DNA of 64,000 bases. It comes from Lepisosteus oculatus. Lineage: Eukaryota > Chordata > Actinopteri > Semionotiformes > Lepisosteidae. The translations under genes were made by a program, and so were the position numbers. The notes under the pieces were generated by a model. That model did not search any database and was not told where the DNA came from. It saw only the letters and a program-made list of their open reading frames with translations. Below are positions 12,203 to 23,791 of this stretch, in pieces; the first letter of the stretch is position 1; every line of letters starts with the position of its first letter. The stretch covers positions 336,501-400,500 of the forward strand of contig NW_027168257.1 in assembly GCF_040954835.1 (NCBI RefSeq). The letters run 5' to 3'.

Positions 12203-12276
12203 AGGCACCACTGGGATTCGGACCCAGCATCTCTTGTTTAAGAGACAAGCGCTTTAACCAACTAAGCCACGGCGCT
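12203..12276 (-). tRNA. Thr-bodied tRNA with anticodon CTT, probably a pseudogene
   Basis: Read on the minus strand the body (GTGGCTTAGTTGGTTAAAGC, 3' end GGTGCCT) is tRNA-Thr. The anticodon arm CTTGT-CTCTTAA-ACAAG is perfectly paired but carries CTT, which reads the Lys codon AAG. The first acceptor pair is A-C. The T loop is TCCGAAT (T55 changed), which damages the B box. The duplicate at 50612-50685 keeps AGT but has a broken T stem. It is either a pseudogene or, if transcribed, a Thr-type tRNA that reads the wrong codon. Confidence 0.65.
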
Positions 12277-12656
12277 CTGGGAGTGTTGTCCTTTTGCAGC
12301 CACTTGGACACACCACTCAGACACATCTGCATTCGGTGTGTGCTCCGCCTGCTCGCTGAGCAAGTTGCCACCTTTACATACAATAGCAACATCGACACCA
12401 AGAGAAAGGATGACAAATGGCTTTTATCTGGAACTTTTCATGTCCAAGGAGCTCAATGTGCTTTCTGTGTACAACAGGGCCACTGAACTCCACACTGGCC
12501 ACTGAACCACAGCAGTGGCTTGCTGGCTTGACATCTCCCAAGGAAAATGTTGAAATCGCATGTGGAACAGGAAAAGGACCCTCGAGTACGAGGGAAAAAA
12601 AATGAAAAAGATCATCTGGAGCGCGCCAACTCATGTCTGGACAGCCCAGTTTCATC

Positions 12657-12738
12657 GACGAGGTGGCCGAGTGGTTAAGGCGATGGACTGCTAATCCATT
12701 GTACTCTGCATGCATGGGTTCGAATCCTATCCTCGTCG
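12657..12738 (+). tRNA. tRNA-Ser (anticodon GCT)
   Basis: This 82-nt class II tRNA begins GACGAGGTGGCCGAGTGG. The anticodon loop CTGCTAA sits on the perfect stem ATGGA/TCCAT. A long variable arm follows, then T arm ATGGG-TTCGAAT-CCTAT (one G-U) and a perfect GACGAGG/CCTCGTC acceptor with discriminator G. A and B boxes are consensus. Its duplicate is at 51065-51146. Confidence 0.95.
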
Positions 12739-12907
12739 TTCTCTACGTCTGACACGTGTGCCCGTTCGACGTTGGCCCTCCTTTTGTTTGCTCCAGTACT
12801 AGAGCCTTACATTTTCTAGCGGTGGCTGAACATGGTATAGAAGGCTAACGTCGGTATCGAACAGTGGCAGTAACAGTATTTACGTGCCGCTGCTGCCAAG
12901 GGAGAAA

Positions 12908-12978
12908 GCGATTTTTGACAGTCTCTCGAGAGACTGCGCTAGGTGTTTAGGGATAGACTTTGTCAGTTCCCCCTGGGA
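12908..12978 (+). pseudogene. U4 snRNA 3'-end fragment
   Basis: GCGATTTTTGACAGTCTCTCGAGAGACTG matches the Sm site and 3' stem-loop of U4, followed by a decayed 3' box (GTTTAGGGATAGA instead of GTTTAAAGACAGA). The 5' three quarters of U4 is absent. It is a truncated copy whose duplicate is at about 51361-51425. Confidence 0.7.
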
Positions 12979-14055
12979 TGATGGCCTCTCAAATAGTTTG
13001 TGATTCCTCTAGACGTTTATACAGTAGAAGCCTGCTTCGTGGCTTAAATCCAAGCTAAGGAAACGAGTTAGAGGTCTGATGCAGAACTGCGTATTCAATG
13101 AAGGGGAATACTACAGTACATTGCACTGTATGTGTGAGGAAAGCTGCCCCCTTCTGTTCCTTGTCGACCGAACAGAGGACTGTAAAGGATACCGCCAAGA
13201 AACTTTAGGATGATGGTTGGAATCCAGCTCCAAAGAAGCCCCTTTGGGTGTTATGTCATCAAAAAGTAAGAACAGAGAATCTCCCTTTGATCAAAAGCGC
13301 AACAGAACTGTTTTCCGTGGAGCAGGTTTCAGACCTGTAGACCTGTTTTATTTGTAGGGCAGGGCGCATTCCCAAACGCGAATCTCCTGTTTTAGAAATG
13401 CTTTGGGCGGCGTGAAGTGAAAATAAGAAGTGGGCTCCAGATGCACATGGAAGCAATCAAGTGTTTCATCCGAGCTGTTTCAAAGACTGCTCAACAGCTT
13501 TCCTTTCACAGAGGCCCAACGATTAATGATGGGGGTGCACCCTTCAATGTGCCTTACGACTCTAGGGAGTGATTGAGACGATTCGTAGCGTGTGTTCATT
13601 TCCCTCTATTCCCCGTGTTGCAGTGGTAGGATGACGTAAATTCCTGCTTCGACACGTAACGGCATTATAATCAAGTGCAGGAGCTGAGGGCTTTTGTTTT
13701 GTTTCGTTTTCCATGGCGTTCGTAAGCGCGCAAAACAAAGACAATTCCTGCGTCTAACACGAATGTAAATGCTTTTGAAAGTGCAGTGTGGTGCAGCTTG
13801 TAAAATCCTTGTCCACATTTGTGGTTTGTTGATGTTTTTTCTGTCTGCCAAAGTTGCATTTTGACATCCGGACGGGGAGACTTTATCATTTGAACGTGAA
13901 GCCAGCCTTAAACCCTCTGAGGCGTGTCTGTCTGCCGGCATGTATCTTGTGAAAGGTATTTTTTTTTTAACGGAGAGCGACTTTAAAAAAGTTTCCGCAG
14001 CCACCTCGCACTCCGTGTTAGATTATAGGAGGAATGCGGCAGCGGCGAGCTCGCT

Positions 14056-14137
14056 GTAGTCGTGGCCGAGTAGTTAAGGCGATGGATTTGAAATCCATTG
14101 GGGACTCCCCCCTCATGTTCGAATCCTACCGACTATG
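14056..14137 (+). tRNA. tRNA-Ser (anticodon TGA), degraded T arm
   Basis: It starts GTAGTCGTGGCCGAGTAG. The anticodon loop TTTGAAA sits on the perfect stem ATGGA/TCCAT. The acceptor GTAGTCG/CGACTAT has one G-U end pair, and the B box GTTCGAATCC is present. The D loop has one change in the GG pair (GTAGTT) and the T stem TCATG/CCTAC does not pair well. It could be transcribed but is probably unstable. The intact TGA gene of the window is at 19255-19336. The following 14138-15060 shows no gene. Confidence 0.6.
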
Positions 14138-16406
14138 GCGTCTGCCGCACGTCGCCTTGTGCCTGTGCGGCAAAGGCGAAGTGCCGCTTCTCCTTTCCTG
14201 GTACTATAAAAATGCTACATCGCTTGGTCCTGTTTCCATGGAAAGCAGTTCTTCAGGTAATTCTACTCTCTTACCAAAGCTGTTAGGTTCCTTTCCGTGG
14301 TGAGAGGGGTTGTCATGCAACGCTGCCACATAGTGCCGACAGACAAGTGTGTTGCAGGAGAAGAGAAAAGTGTTTGAAGATTTAAGAGTGTCTTAGGTGG
14401 AGCCAAAATCAAGTGTCACAAATGCAAGTGGGAAGATTTCCAATGTTTAATATGGTCAAAATAAGCGGAAGTTATCTGCCGGTCCGGCACAGTCTGCCAT
14501 GCTTTTGTCATATACTGTAAAGTGGTGTCGAACTGGGTGTCGAACTGGAGCCTCACCATTTGCATATGTGTGTGCGTTGTTAGTTGTTCTGACGATTGAT
14601 TTTCTAAAAGCCCCAACGAACAACCTCGTGTTTATTGCTACAATTAATAATTGTCTCAGTAAACCCATCAAACCTCTACATTTAATGGCGTCCCTGGGCG
14701 GGCGAGTTTAGAATGAAATGAGAATCAATCGCACAGAATAACTGATGTTATACAGATATACATCGAGTGTCACATTAAATGACAAAAATGAAGAGAGTTA
14801 AAGTAGCTGGAGAGGTTTTCTTACAACTTTTGAGCTGACACAGTTTTGGAAAATGTTTCCTTCACGCTGCACTGTACAACATAGGCAGCCAAGAGTCTCC
14901 AAAACAAAACAGAATTGACAGATAGGAGAAAATTCCCACTCGTCCTGAAGTTCCCAAAATCCAGCACTGAGCATAAACAAAGTGTCTAAGTAGCGTGGGA
15001 ATGCTAACCCTAACCCTAGCTGGAGTTTGAGCAATCCAGCACTGAGCATAAAAAGATGAGTCAAAGTAACATCTAATCGGATTTGTTTCCTTAGAGCTGG
15101 TTCAGAGTTTGCTCAAGAGTTTACCTTTCACAGATGGGCAAAGCAGAAAGTTGGGGGTGCACGCTTCAAGGCGCCTTACAGCTGTAGGGAGTGATTCGAG
15201 ACAATTCGTGGCGTGTGCTCGTTCCCATATACCGTACGCCCGGGGTGCAGTGCTAGGATGACGTACAATACCGCTTGGGCACGTAACGGCGATATATGCA
15301 AGTGCGGGACGTGAGGGTTTTCGTTTGTTCGTTTTGTTTTGCTCTGCTTTGCTTTGTTTCGTGGTCAAGAGGCGTAAGGTAAGTCGTAATCCAGGGAGAA
15401 CACTGGTGGCAAACAGTCCGAGGTGAGAGGCGAGGTCCAAAGTCAAAAAGGCAGAAGGGGAGTCCAATATCCAGAATAAACGAGGTAATGGAAAAAACGC
15501 CAGGTAGAGCTCTCAAGGAATAGACTCAATACCGAGCAGCGGGAAGCAGGTAAAGATGGTAAAAATAGCACTGCGTACCGCACGGTGGAGTGTGTGCAGG
15601 TGGGTTAACTCGTGCGGCAGCGTTTGTTAATAATCACCCACTGCTGGTGCTGATTAGATCGCTTAAGAGTTGGTCTTAACTGCCTGGCGGTCATGACAAG
15701 CTCCTCTTTAAGCTGTGGTTTAGTTTTGCAATCATGTGTTTCTAGAGCAGTTATTTATGGGGGTGGGTGGGTCTTTCACAGAGGCTCAGGACAAATCCCC
15801 CGCATGAAAGTCTACTGTGTGCGTTCAGACAGTCACAGGTCAAGAGCCAGGCAGGAGGACAATGGACAGAAGAGCCAACGAGCTAAAAATAAAAGAACGA
15901 ATATGAAAAAGCCACCATCTTTTTCTTTTTGACATTTTCCGACATTCATGCAAGCCAAGACAAAGTTGCTCGTAGCTACTTGTGGATTCAAATACTCTAT
16001 CGAGTGCTTTGATGAGTTTTTGCAATTTGATTTGTCATCCTGTCAGCCTGTTTCTGTTTTTTTTTTCAATCTAGTGATGGAAAGTAAGAGGGAAATGATG
16101 GAGCAATCAATAACCGCTCCGGAAAAATGGCAGAAAGAAATGGCCCGTCACTTAGGACATTTGTGAAGCAGAGGAGTGACATCACCACAAAGGCGACTTA
16201 TTCTGCTGATCGTTTTGGTGAATAATCATTGAGGCGCGTTAAGAGAAAGGTAGCTGCGTCAGCATGCTTAGGCTGCAAAGGATAAAGCAAAGGTTTACTC
16301 CATGCTGAAAAGAGAAAAAAATTAGCACAACGTTTCGGCTGTGGAGCCTTCTGCGCCATCTTCTTTAGCGATGGTGATGATGTTTACATTGGAAAAACTG
16401 AGACAC

Positions 16407-16480
16407 GCATACCAGAGAAGCTCGAACCACCAACCTTTCAGTTAACAGCCAAATGCACTAACCGATTGCTCCACAGAGAC
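16407..16480 (-). pseudogene. tRNA-Asn (GTT) pseudogene
   Basis: Read on the minus strand it starts GTCTCTGTGGAGCAATCGG. Anticodon loop CTGTTAA gives GTT, and the B box GTTCGAGC is near consensus. The 3' side reads CTTCTCTGGTATG where a paired AGAGAC is needed, so the acceptor stem fails. It is more complete than its partner at 4528-4577. Confidence 0.7.
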
Positions 16481-16723
16481 TGACAGCCTTTTGTGCTCCC
16501 TACATTTGCAGGTTTATGGTCAAAGAAAACAGTCGTTTGCGCTTCTTGTAGCCAGCAATATTTTTTCACTGACAACCAAGAAATTGATTTCATCTTTCAC
16601 AAAATGTATGGATTTCTTCAAAAACAAGTTATTCCAGAAAGGAAATGAATTCTTGCATTAAACTGAACCAAGCTGTACATGTTTGTCTGAAATGATACAT
16701 TTGGCACAACAAGACACGGAGAG

Positions 16724-16797
16724 AGGCACAGCTGGTATTCAGACCCAGGATCGCCTGCTTACTAGGCAGGCACTTTAACCCACTAGGGAGCACCGCA
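16724..16797 (-). pseudogene. tRNA-Thr (AGT) pseudogene, mirrored copy
   Basis: Minus-strand anticodon arm CCTGCCTAGTAAGCAGG (AGT) and 3' end GTGCCT identify a tRNA-Thr. The T loop TCTGAAT and the D-arm changes are the same as in the plus-strand copy at 4211-4284. Both copies descend from an already broken gene. Confidence 0.7.
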
Positions 16798-17654
16798 CTT
16801 TTACAGACACTTGGACATATCTGCGCTCGGTGTGCACTTAACATAATCTCTGAGCCCGTTGCCTCTTTCCCATTTAATAGCAGAACTGACGCCAAGAGAA
16901 ATGATGAGAAATGGCATTTATCTGGCACTTCTCATGTCCAAGGAGCTCAATGCCCTTGACACCTCCCCAAGGCGACAGAGCTGTGCATTCTTTGGCGACA
17001 ACATTTTTTCTTTTGTTTTATTTCTATACTTATTGATAGAAGAAAAACGATATGTCATGTACTGTAAGGGAAATGTCTCTTTTCATGGGGAAAGCTAGCA
17101 CCAGCAAATGTTGTGTTTAGAAGAAGTGATTTAACATGACACGTGACCTAACATACCAGAGCAAAAGCTCACCCAGCAAGCCCTGCTTTACTTCTACAGG
17201 AGAGAAGTAGAGTCTGCAAGATGTTCAGCTGGGTAGCTATGTCAGCATGCCTCGGCTGCAAAGGAACAAGTAATAGGTTTATTGCATGCTGAAAAGAGAA
17301 GAAAGGAACCACAACGTTTCGGCCATGAGGTCTTCTCACACCTGAAGAAGCCTCACACCTGTAAAAGGTTCCATGGTTTTCTTTCTTCTCTTTTCAACAT
17401 GGAATACACCTATTGTCTGCAAGATGTGACAATTTCACGGTGTTTTGGAAGAAAACCTTTTTTCTTTGAATTCAAAATCAATCGGAATTTCAGCACGACA
17501 CATCAACACTTTTTCTGTTTTAAGGAGATGATATTTTAAACCTGATAAAAATAGTAGGAAACACAAGTTTCTTGCTGTGAAAATTTAGATGGGGAAGTGT
17601 ACTACTGGTAGCAGTGTAGAGCTCTCTGTGGTGGAGTGCAAGCGCATGTTCTAT

Positions 17655-17727
17655 GGGCCAGTGGCGTAATGGATAATGCGTCTGATTTCGGATCAGAAGA
17701 TTGTAGGGTCGAGTCCTGCCTGGCTCG
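17655..17727 (+). tRNA. tRNA-Arg (anticodon TCG), mirrored copy
   Basis: The 73-nt gene starts GGGCCAGTGGCG. The acceptor pairs, and anticodon loop TTTCGGA lies on TCTGA/TCAGA. The T loop begins G instead of T (GTCGAGT), which changes the B box at a conserved base. T4 follows at 17734-17737. It is likely weaker than the partner at 3267-3339. Confidence 0.75.
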
Positions 17728-19254
17728 TGAGGCTTTTAAACCTCTCAGGTTCCTCGGTAACAGGTTGCCGTCATGTATATGAACTATAGAAAAGCATTTG
17801 CTACAACCCGTAAATTAGCACGCAAGTGTGGGCTAGTTAACACAGAACTGTATGGAGATCATCTCCAGCTCCGAGCTCAATTGAAATCAGCTGAATTTGT
17901 GCTCAGTAGGGTTGGGAGGACTCAGCATTGCTATTGTTCTAATTGGCATGAACTGCAGGGGATCTGAATCAGAACATGTCAGTTAGTTCGATCATTGCGT
18001 CAATATGTAGGCCACGTTAATATAGAATTATTACTTTGTCTGTCTCGTCTTTGTATATAGCTGAATGTCCCTGACAATTTCATGTTAGTTTTTAAGAACG
18101 ACATTGGTGCTAATATATACATATATAGCATATAAGGAACACGTAAAAGTTGAGTCCATGCTGAAAAGATAAGAAAACCGCCACAAGGTTTCATCTTGGA
18201 ATAAATCTTTACTTGTTGTTTTGCAGCCTACCCATTCTGACCTAACTCCTCCCTTGAAATTCCCTAACAGATAAGGGTACGTAACGGCTCATGCGATGCT
18301 CAGTTGCAATTTGTCCCAAAACAAACAAGAACAGCAGCTGAGGGTTTGAGTTTGAACATGCACTGTATTAAAGCAGCTTTTATTTCCATTGATAAATGCT
18401 AGATATTCCTACAGAGATTCTCCAGGTGAGTAAGCGATTCCTGTTTCTGTTTCTATTTCTGTTTCATATATATATACAGTATATATATATGTTACATGTG
18501 TCTCTGCAATAGTATAAATGTGTTATACACTATCAGGGGCTGCTTTTTTGTGCACCTCATCTACAACAAGGGGTTTTTTTTCATTTATGTTTGTGGACCT
18601 TCACCATTTGAGGAAGTGAGTTAGATAAGAAAGTTACAGGTATGGTGAGCAATGACTGACAAAGGCACGTACTGCGTATTCCTTACAGAAGTGTAAGCAA
18701 TTTGTTCTAAAAAACACCGACTAAAGTCCAACATCGTTAGCAATCTTATTACTTAAACAGAATTAACATCAATAAACTGTAAGGTGCTGGTACATGCGAG
18801 TAGATTTGATCTTCTATTAAACAAAAATGCAATTACAGCTCTAAAAAGGTCAACCTAGACTTCTGTAACAGATCTGTTCAGGTCATCGCTGTTCCTCTGA
18901 CCTTGTGAGTCTTTGGAATTTTAAAAGTGTATTTTGCTTGCCTTTCATGTGGTCTGTGTACAAGTCACTGTGGCGTATGCGGTCCTACACAGCCTTGCTA
19001 TAGACGTGACGAGCCTCCGCTATGTTGCAATGGAGAACAGGTTCAGTACGGAGCTGCCGAGAAAATTCAGCTGGAAAGCTCGTTGCAGAAAAGCATCGGT
19101 ATCTGTGTCCAGCGGCAAAGCGTCCTTCGTGGGTGCTGAAGAATCGATTTCACAGGCTGCGGGTCCAGGCGATTTAGAGTGTTAAAGGTCCCAGCGAAAA
19201 CGAAACGGCACTGGTCCTTTTACACGCACACACGCAACCAAATGCAAAGGACAC

Positions 19255-19336
19255 CGTAGTCGGCAGGATTTGAACCTGCGCGGGGAGACCCCAACGGATT
19301 TCAAGTCCGTCACCTTAACCACTCGGCCACGACTAC
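19255..19336 (-). tRNA. tRNA-Ser (anticodon TGA)
   Basis: Read on the minus strand, the 82-nt gene starts GTAGTCGTGGCCGAGTGG. The acceptor GTAGTCG/CGACTAC and anticodon stem ACGGA/TCCGT are perfect. The loop CTTGAAA gives TGA, and the variable arm is GGGG...CCCC. The T arm is GCAGG-TTCAAAT-CCTGC and the discriminator is G. It is the most complete TGA serine tRNA here. No T4 lies within about 50 nt downstream. Its 3' end, CCGACTACG plus CCA, is the type complementary to the primer site of the retrovirus at 22-30 kb. Confidence 0.95.
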
Positions 19337-21559
19337 AGCGAGCGCCGCGGCCGCTGCCTTCTTGCTACAATCGAACAGGGAGTGCGAGGCGGCGGTGGAG
19401 GCAACTTTTTTCAAGTTCGCTCTCCGTTTAAGAAACCTTTTACGCCATACGTGCAAGCACACACACACACCTCAGAGGACTTAAGGGTGGCTTCAAGTTG
19501 GAATGATAAAGTCTCCCCGTTCGGACATGAAAACAGAACGTTCTTAGACAGAAAGCAATCAACAACGGAGACATGTGGACGACGATTTCAGTCACTGCAC
19601 TTTGAATAGCATTTTTAGTCCAGTTACAGGAGATGCACCAATGGCCCTTGACCTACGCTCTTACCAATGCCTTGAACATTCAAACAAAACAGCCCTCAAG
19701 TCCTGCGGTTTAATATAACGCTGTTACGTGTCGAGGCAGTATTTGACTCTGTCCTACCGTTGAGACACGGGGCGTATATGGAAACGAACACATGCTACGT
19801 CTCTAATCGGTCCCTACAGTTGGAAGGCTCCTTGAAGCGTGCACCCCCATCATTCATCTTTGCGCATCTGTGAAAGGTAGACTCTTGAGCAATGTTTGAG
19901 CCAGCTCTAAGGCAACTAGTGCTATTGGACAGACACCTCTGGAAGATCCTAAGAGTCTCTTAACACCACTTCCAGCAGCAAGCTTAATTGTTCGCTGGAG
20001 GTCTCCCACCCAGGTACTGACCAGGCAAAGAATCACCAGTACATTGAATGTGGAAGTTAATCCTGAAATCCAATTACATATCTCAAGGTAAGACAAATCC
20101 ATAAGAACATGTCTTAGTATTACTTCATTTACATTAGTATGGCACTGAGATGGTGCTCTTCTTTAAGCTGTGGTTTACAGATGCAGCCATTCAAAACAAG
20201 CGGGCGATACCGCAATATTTTGCGGTGCGCTTTACTCAGTCTACCACGACTTACCGTAAATTCTCCTTTAGTACCGCAATTAAAATAATAGTATCCGGAA
20301 TTTCCACAAGGTGGAGCTAATAAAGCTCATCCTCTCATGTTTGAGCTGTCGCCATCAAAGTCTTTACCGAAGATATTACTAATAGTATTAATAATGAATG
20401 ACCTTGGACAAGCTGTAAACTCAAAGTATTGCCCTGGTCCACATTCTTTTTTTCATCGACCATCTTTGTAAAAGTAACACCACAGCATTTCGCAATCACG
20501 CATTTGTTTCCAATCATGCAAAGCACAGTAATTTTTGAAAATCTCCTATTCACCATGCCTTTCACCTGCTCATAAAAGAGATCAGTTTAGGAACATAAAC
20601 ACAGTACTGTATGCAAACTGTACTGTATACAGATGCAGCCATTCAAAACGGGTGGGGTATTTCGCGGCATACCCCGGTCGGTGTGTCGTGGTATCACGCG
20701 GTATCACGCGGTTAATCGCGTCATTTGACGTCATGCTGGAAACTATCCGGCGTCACCTTGTAAAACCGCCAGGGGGAGCTTAACCTCTCATGTACAGCAT
20801 TTGAGCTTTTAATTTTGAACTGTGTATTACAGCATGTTAATCATTAGTCATTAAAATGTTGGTATATTTTATGAAAGCAAGATTGCTCAGTTGGACAGAA
20901 GTACACAACCTACCTTTATCAGAAATATTTATGCATCAAAGCCTTTACCGAAGATATTACTAATAGTATTAATAATGAATGACTTTGGACAAGCTGTATA
21001 CTCAAAGTATAATTTCTTTAGCACATTTGTACAAGCACTTGGAATCTGTCCAAGCCATACTTTGTCAGGCATTTTGTTTTAGTTCAACGGGCATAAAAAC
21101 TCCCTTGCTTTTAACAGGGCGTTTCATAATTTTTAACTACGAAAATGATTTAAAATGCAACACTTATCATTCAACTAGAGCTCAAAATATCACAAGGATC
21201 CTCAAGAGCACAGCAAAGACTATTTTAAAAGATACTTGTATGAGATACATGAGAATCCAGGCTTTTTTATCAACGCTTTCTTTTCCGTATACCAGATTTT
21301 ATGGAACCACTTCAGAAGGGTGTCAGCCAGTCAGATTCCAGGAATCGGTACTTTAAAGGAAAAATACACACCGGTATTCCATTTCTCCCTAACGATTTTA
21401 AGCATCGAAGTATTTAACTAGCATGTGAAATAGCGTGTGAAAAAGTGGTAGTTTTAAGCTTTTCTGCTAATATAATATGGAATCGCGTATCTAAAGAATT
21501 TAATAACGATATGATTATATTCGTGTACTGCGACAGGGCTGTGTAGGGCTGTTTCGCCT

Positions 21560-21690
21560 CCACCTTCATGCGACTTCCCTTGTAGCCTACTGGTCTACGT
21601 GCGCGATTACCAACTCACAGGTTGTGTGTTCAAATCCAGCTGGTGCTGGACTCTTCTTTTAACAAACATTTCTTCGAAAAAATAGAATAG
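21560..21690 (+). repeat. SINE-like element with a different tRNA-like head
   Basis: A tRNA-like head (TGTAGCCTACTGGTCTACG as an A-box-like part, GTTGTGTGTTCAAATCC as a B-box-like part) is followed by TTTTAACAAACATTTCTTCG. That tail also follows the heads at 453-645, 46780-46975 and 52666-52870. The head amino-acid type is not identifiable. Confidence 0.45.
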
Positions 21691-22021
21691 CAATATTATG
21701 GACAATCAATTGACTTTTATATTTCAAAATATCACAACATGATCGATTCTAAGTCATTTTTGATAACAATGAATAGTCACCTTCTTCCCTTCTGACAACG
21801 GTCACTGCTTCTGCTTCCTGCTTCTATTGTGTGTGTGTGTGTAATAGAGTAAATTTTTATAGAGAAATGGAGGCTGGACAGTATGCGTTACAATATAAAC
21901 ATTTATATTGATTTAAATCGTGTTTTGATTTAAATCGTAAACGCGTGTTTAATTATATGTGTTTTTTTAATCATAATCAGGCTAATGCAACATAAATTGA
22001 TACAGTATCTTTGTCTTCTAA

Positions 22022-22025
22022 GTAT
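22022..22025. other. Target site duplication, left (GTAT)
   Basis: GTAT directly precedes the left LTR (TGTTGTAAC...) and recurs directly after the right LTR at 30392-30395. A 4-bp duplication is the usual size for gamma-like retroviral integration. It shows that both outer ends belong to one insertion. Confidence 0.85.
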
Positions 22026-22435
22026 TGTTGTAACAGAAGAAATAAGGTTCTTGATCCCGAGATGAAGTAAAACAGATGAGTTTATTGCATGCAAGGAACA
22101 ATAAAGCCGAAGTCTTGTTTCCCGCAAGAAACAACAAAACCGAAGTATTGTTCCCCGTACTGTTACAAACTTTTGGGTTATATAGTGTTTTCTTCTCCGT
22201 TTCTGACGTCACTCGGTCTGATGGTAAAGAGGGGGGTTCATGGTATTTGGCCAGTTTACGATGTTCTGGACAAATGGTCAGTTTAACATTACACCCAGGG
22301 GGGTTCCTAGCTTGCATCTGCAATCCTTATCAGTTAACCCCCCTTTCCTGCCATAAACCCCAGCTTGTGGCTTGAAAGTCTAAACCCCCTACAGAAAGGA
22401 TTAAATTCAAACCCCCGTCTTCACATCTTTCTTCA
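22026..22435 (-). repeat. 3' LTR of the retrovirus
   Basis: 410 bp, ending TG...CA on the plus strand (TGTTGTAAC to TTTCTTCA). In the minus (viral) sense a TATATAA box lies at 22178-22184 and AATAAA at 22081-22086, about 92 nt apart. This fits a promoter, a short R region and a poly(A) signal. It is nearly identical to 29982-30391. Confidence 0.93.
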
Positions 22436-22445
22436 TTCCCCCCTT
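22436..22445 (-). other. Polypurine tract
   Basis: In viral sense AAGGGGGGAA directly abuts the 3' LTR, the position and composition expected for the plus-strand DNA primer of a retrovirus. Confidence 0.85.
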
Positions 22446-22478
22446 ATAAAATATGGCATACGTCAGTGTAGCCTATTT

Positions 22479-23791
22479 TTATACATACAATGTCAGGGCA
22501 GATCTTTCCTTTCTTGGCGAACAGGTATGTATTGCCATGACATTGTACGTTCCACAGTTATAGCAAGATGTGATACATGTTTTTGTGCACGTGATGATTA
22601 CAATTATACATATAAACAATACTATTCCTACAAATAAACACTGTAAAAAGGTTCCACCCCAGGCCCCAAACACAGACTTTACCCAAGACCCAATTCCCTA
22701 ATTTTCAGTATAATAGTCCTGATATTTCTGTCCCTCATTGTAAATGTGTTGGGCCAGATCTGAGATGTGCTCAGAATTATCAGGGATATATGTGCAGCAT
22801 TCAGTGCCAATTACTGCACAAGTTCCTCCTTGGGCCGCCAGTACATAATCTAAAGCTAGTCGGTTCTGCATGGCCACTGTTCTGAGGGCTACCATCTCAT
22901 CATTAACAGCCTTCAGACTAGATGAGATAGAATTTGCTAATTCTTCTTAAGTCGAGGCCATTTGAATTAACTCTCGACTCAGAAAGTTCATGCCGGCTTG
23001 TGGAAATATTATACCTAAATAATATTTCCAATCAGCCAATTTTCTTTGTGGTCTGTGGTTAGGTCCGAAGGGGCTGTGGGTTTGAACACGGATATGAGGA
23101 ACCACATATCCTAAATAACATGAGCCAGACCACTGGGCTGGCAACCATGGGTAGGCTCGTTTTCCACAACTGAAATATGTTCCGTTTGGCGCTCCCCATG
23201 CCTCTGAAAATAAGAAGCTTATACCAAATTGTGGGGTGTGCCGATCCCATCCTGGAATTTGGAAGGTAGAGGTGGATATATTTGCAGCGATGGTAAGGTT
23301 GCAACGACTCCATCCAACCAAGTGCAGACCATTAGTGTGCTGAAAACATATGTTTCCCTCACGTTCCTTATTTAGAGTCAGGTATGGTGGTGTATGGCTT
23401 CTGTTATATTTAGGAGCGTAAGAGCCTGTGAAACTCGTGGGCTCTAAGCCTCGCTCCTGTAGATATTGTAATGTTGTGCAGGTTAAAGTCGTGTTATGGC
23501 AACCCCCATAGTTTGTCATATAAAATCTCCTAAATTATCCCTCCAAATGATCATGCCTATGACTTCCTCGAGACGCCAAGGAATGGCCCCCATAGGAAGT
23601 CCTTCCTGTACATATTTGGGTAATGCGGCACACACCCAGCAGGCACTTTGGTTGGTTTTCTTAGCTGTCAGATAGGAGACGCCTAAAAAGGAATTAATTC
23701 CATGTTCTCCTTTGTGGGAGAGATGATCATTAATCCCTGCGGAACATAGTCCTACAGCAACAATTATCGTTATTGACAGAAATGATTTCAT
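22479..23791 (-). pseudogene. env: Retroviral env pseudogene
   Basis: It starts at 23791, overlapping the end of pol by 4 nt, with a hydrophobic signal peptide (residues about 1-18). A CWVC motif near residue 52 is the SU side of the SU-TM disulfide. The TM part has an immunosuppressive-type heptad region followed by a CX6CC motif (about 22800) and a membrane span (CLFVGIVLFICIIVIITC, about 22580-22640). SU looks short, with no obvious separate receptor-binding domain before CWVC. Breaks: a frameshift at about 23516-23519, an in-frame TAA at 22947-22949, and a TAG at 22698-22700. No clear furin site is visible. It cannot give a full Env. Confidence 0.88.

Larger units (their letters stand above)
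8590..13690 (+). repeat. Block B, direct duplicate of 46995-52130
   Basis: This block recurs in the same orientation with an offset of about 38390, and its first 0.9 kb again at 60110-60990. It carries a Ser relic, Arg(ACG), a Thr-like tRNA, Ser(GCT) and a U4 3' fragment. Between those genes I see only conserved flank sequence and no protein gene. Part of its left end (about 8600-9040) also occurs inverted at 52190-52620. Confidence 0.85.
15060..21960 (-). repeat. Right arm of inverted repeat 1
   Basis: This is the reverse-complement partner of about 300-5900. Its first kilobase is also repeated in direct orientation at 63.0-64.0 kb. Relative to the left arm it has about 1.3 kb extra (about 18500-19850) that includes the intact tRNA-Ser(TGA). 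A block beginning GATGCAGCCATTCAAAAC occurs twice within it (20177 and 20631). The interval 20800-21540 holds no recognisable gene. Confidence 0.9.

Noticed and set aside
15003-15016. Telomere-like CTAACCCTAACCCTAG
   Set aside because: Only about two units, not a convincing interstitial telomere tract.
19382-19609. A 75-codon frame next to tRNA-Ser(TGA)
   Set aside because: It lies in the tRNA-Ser flank module repeated at 9.4, 13.6, 42.1, 47.8 and 57.3 kb with unrelated frames.
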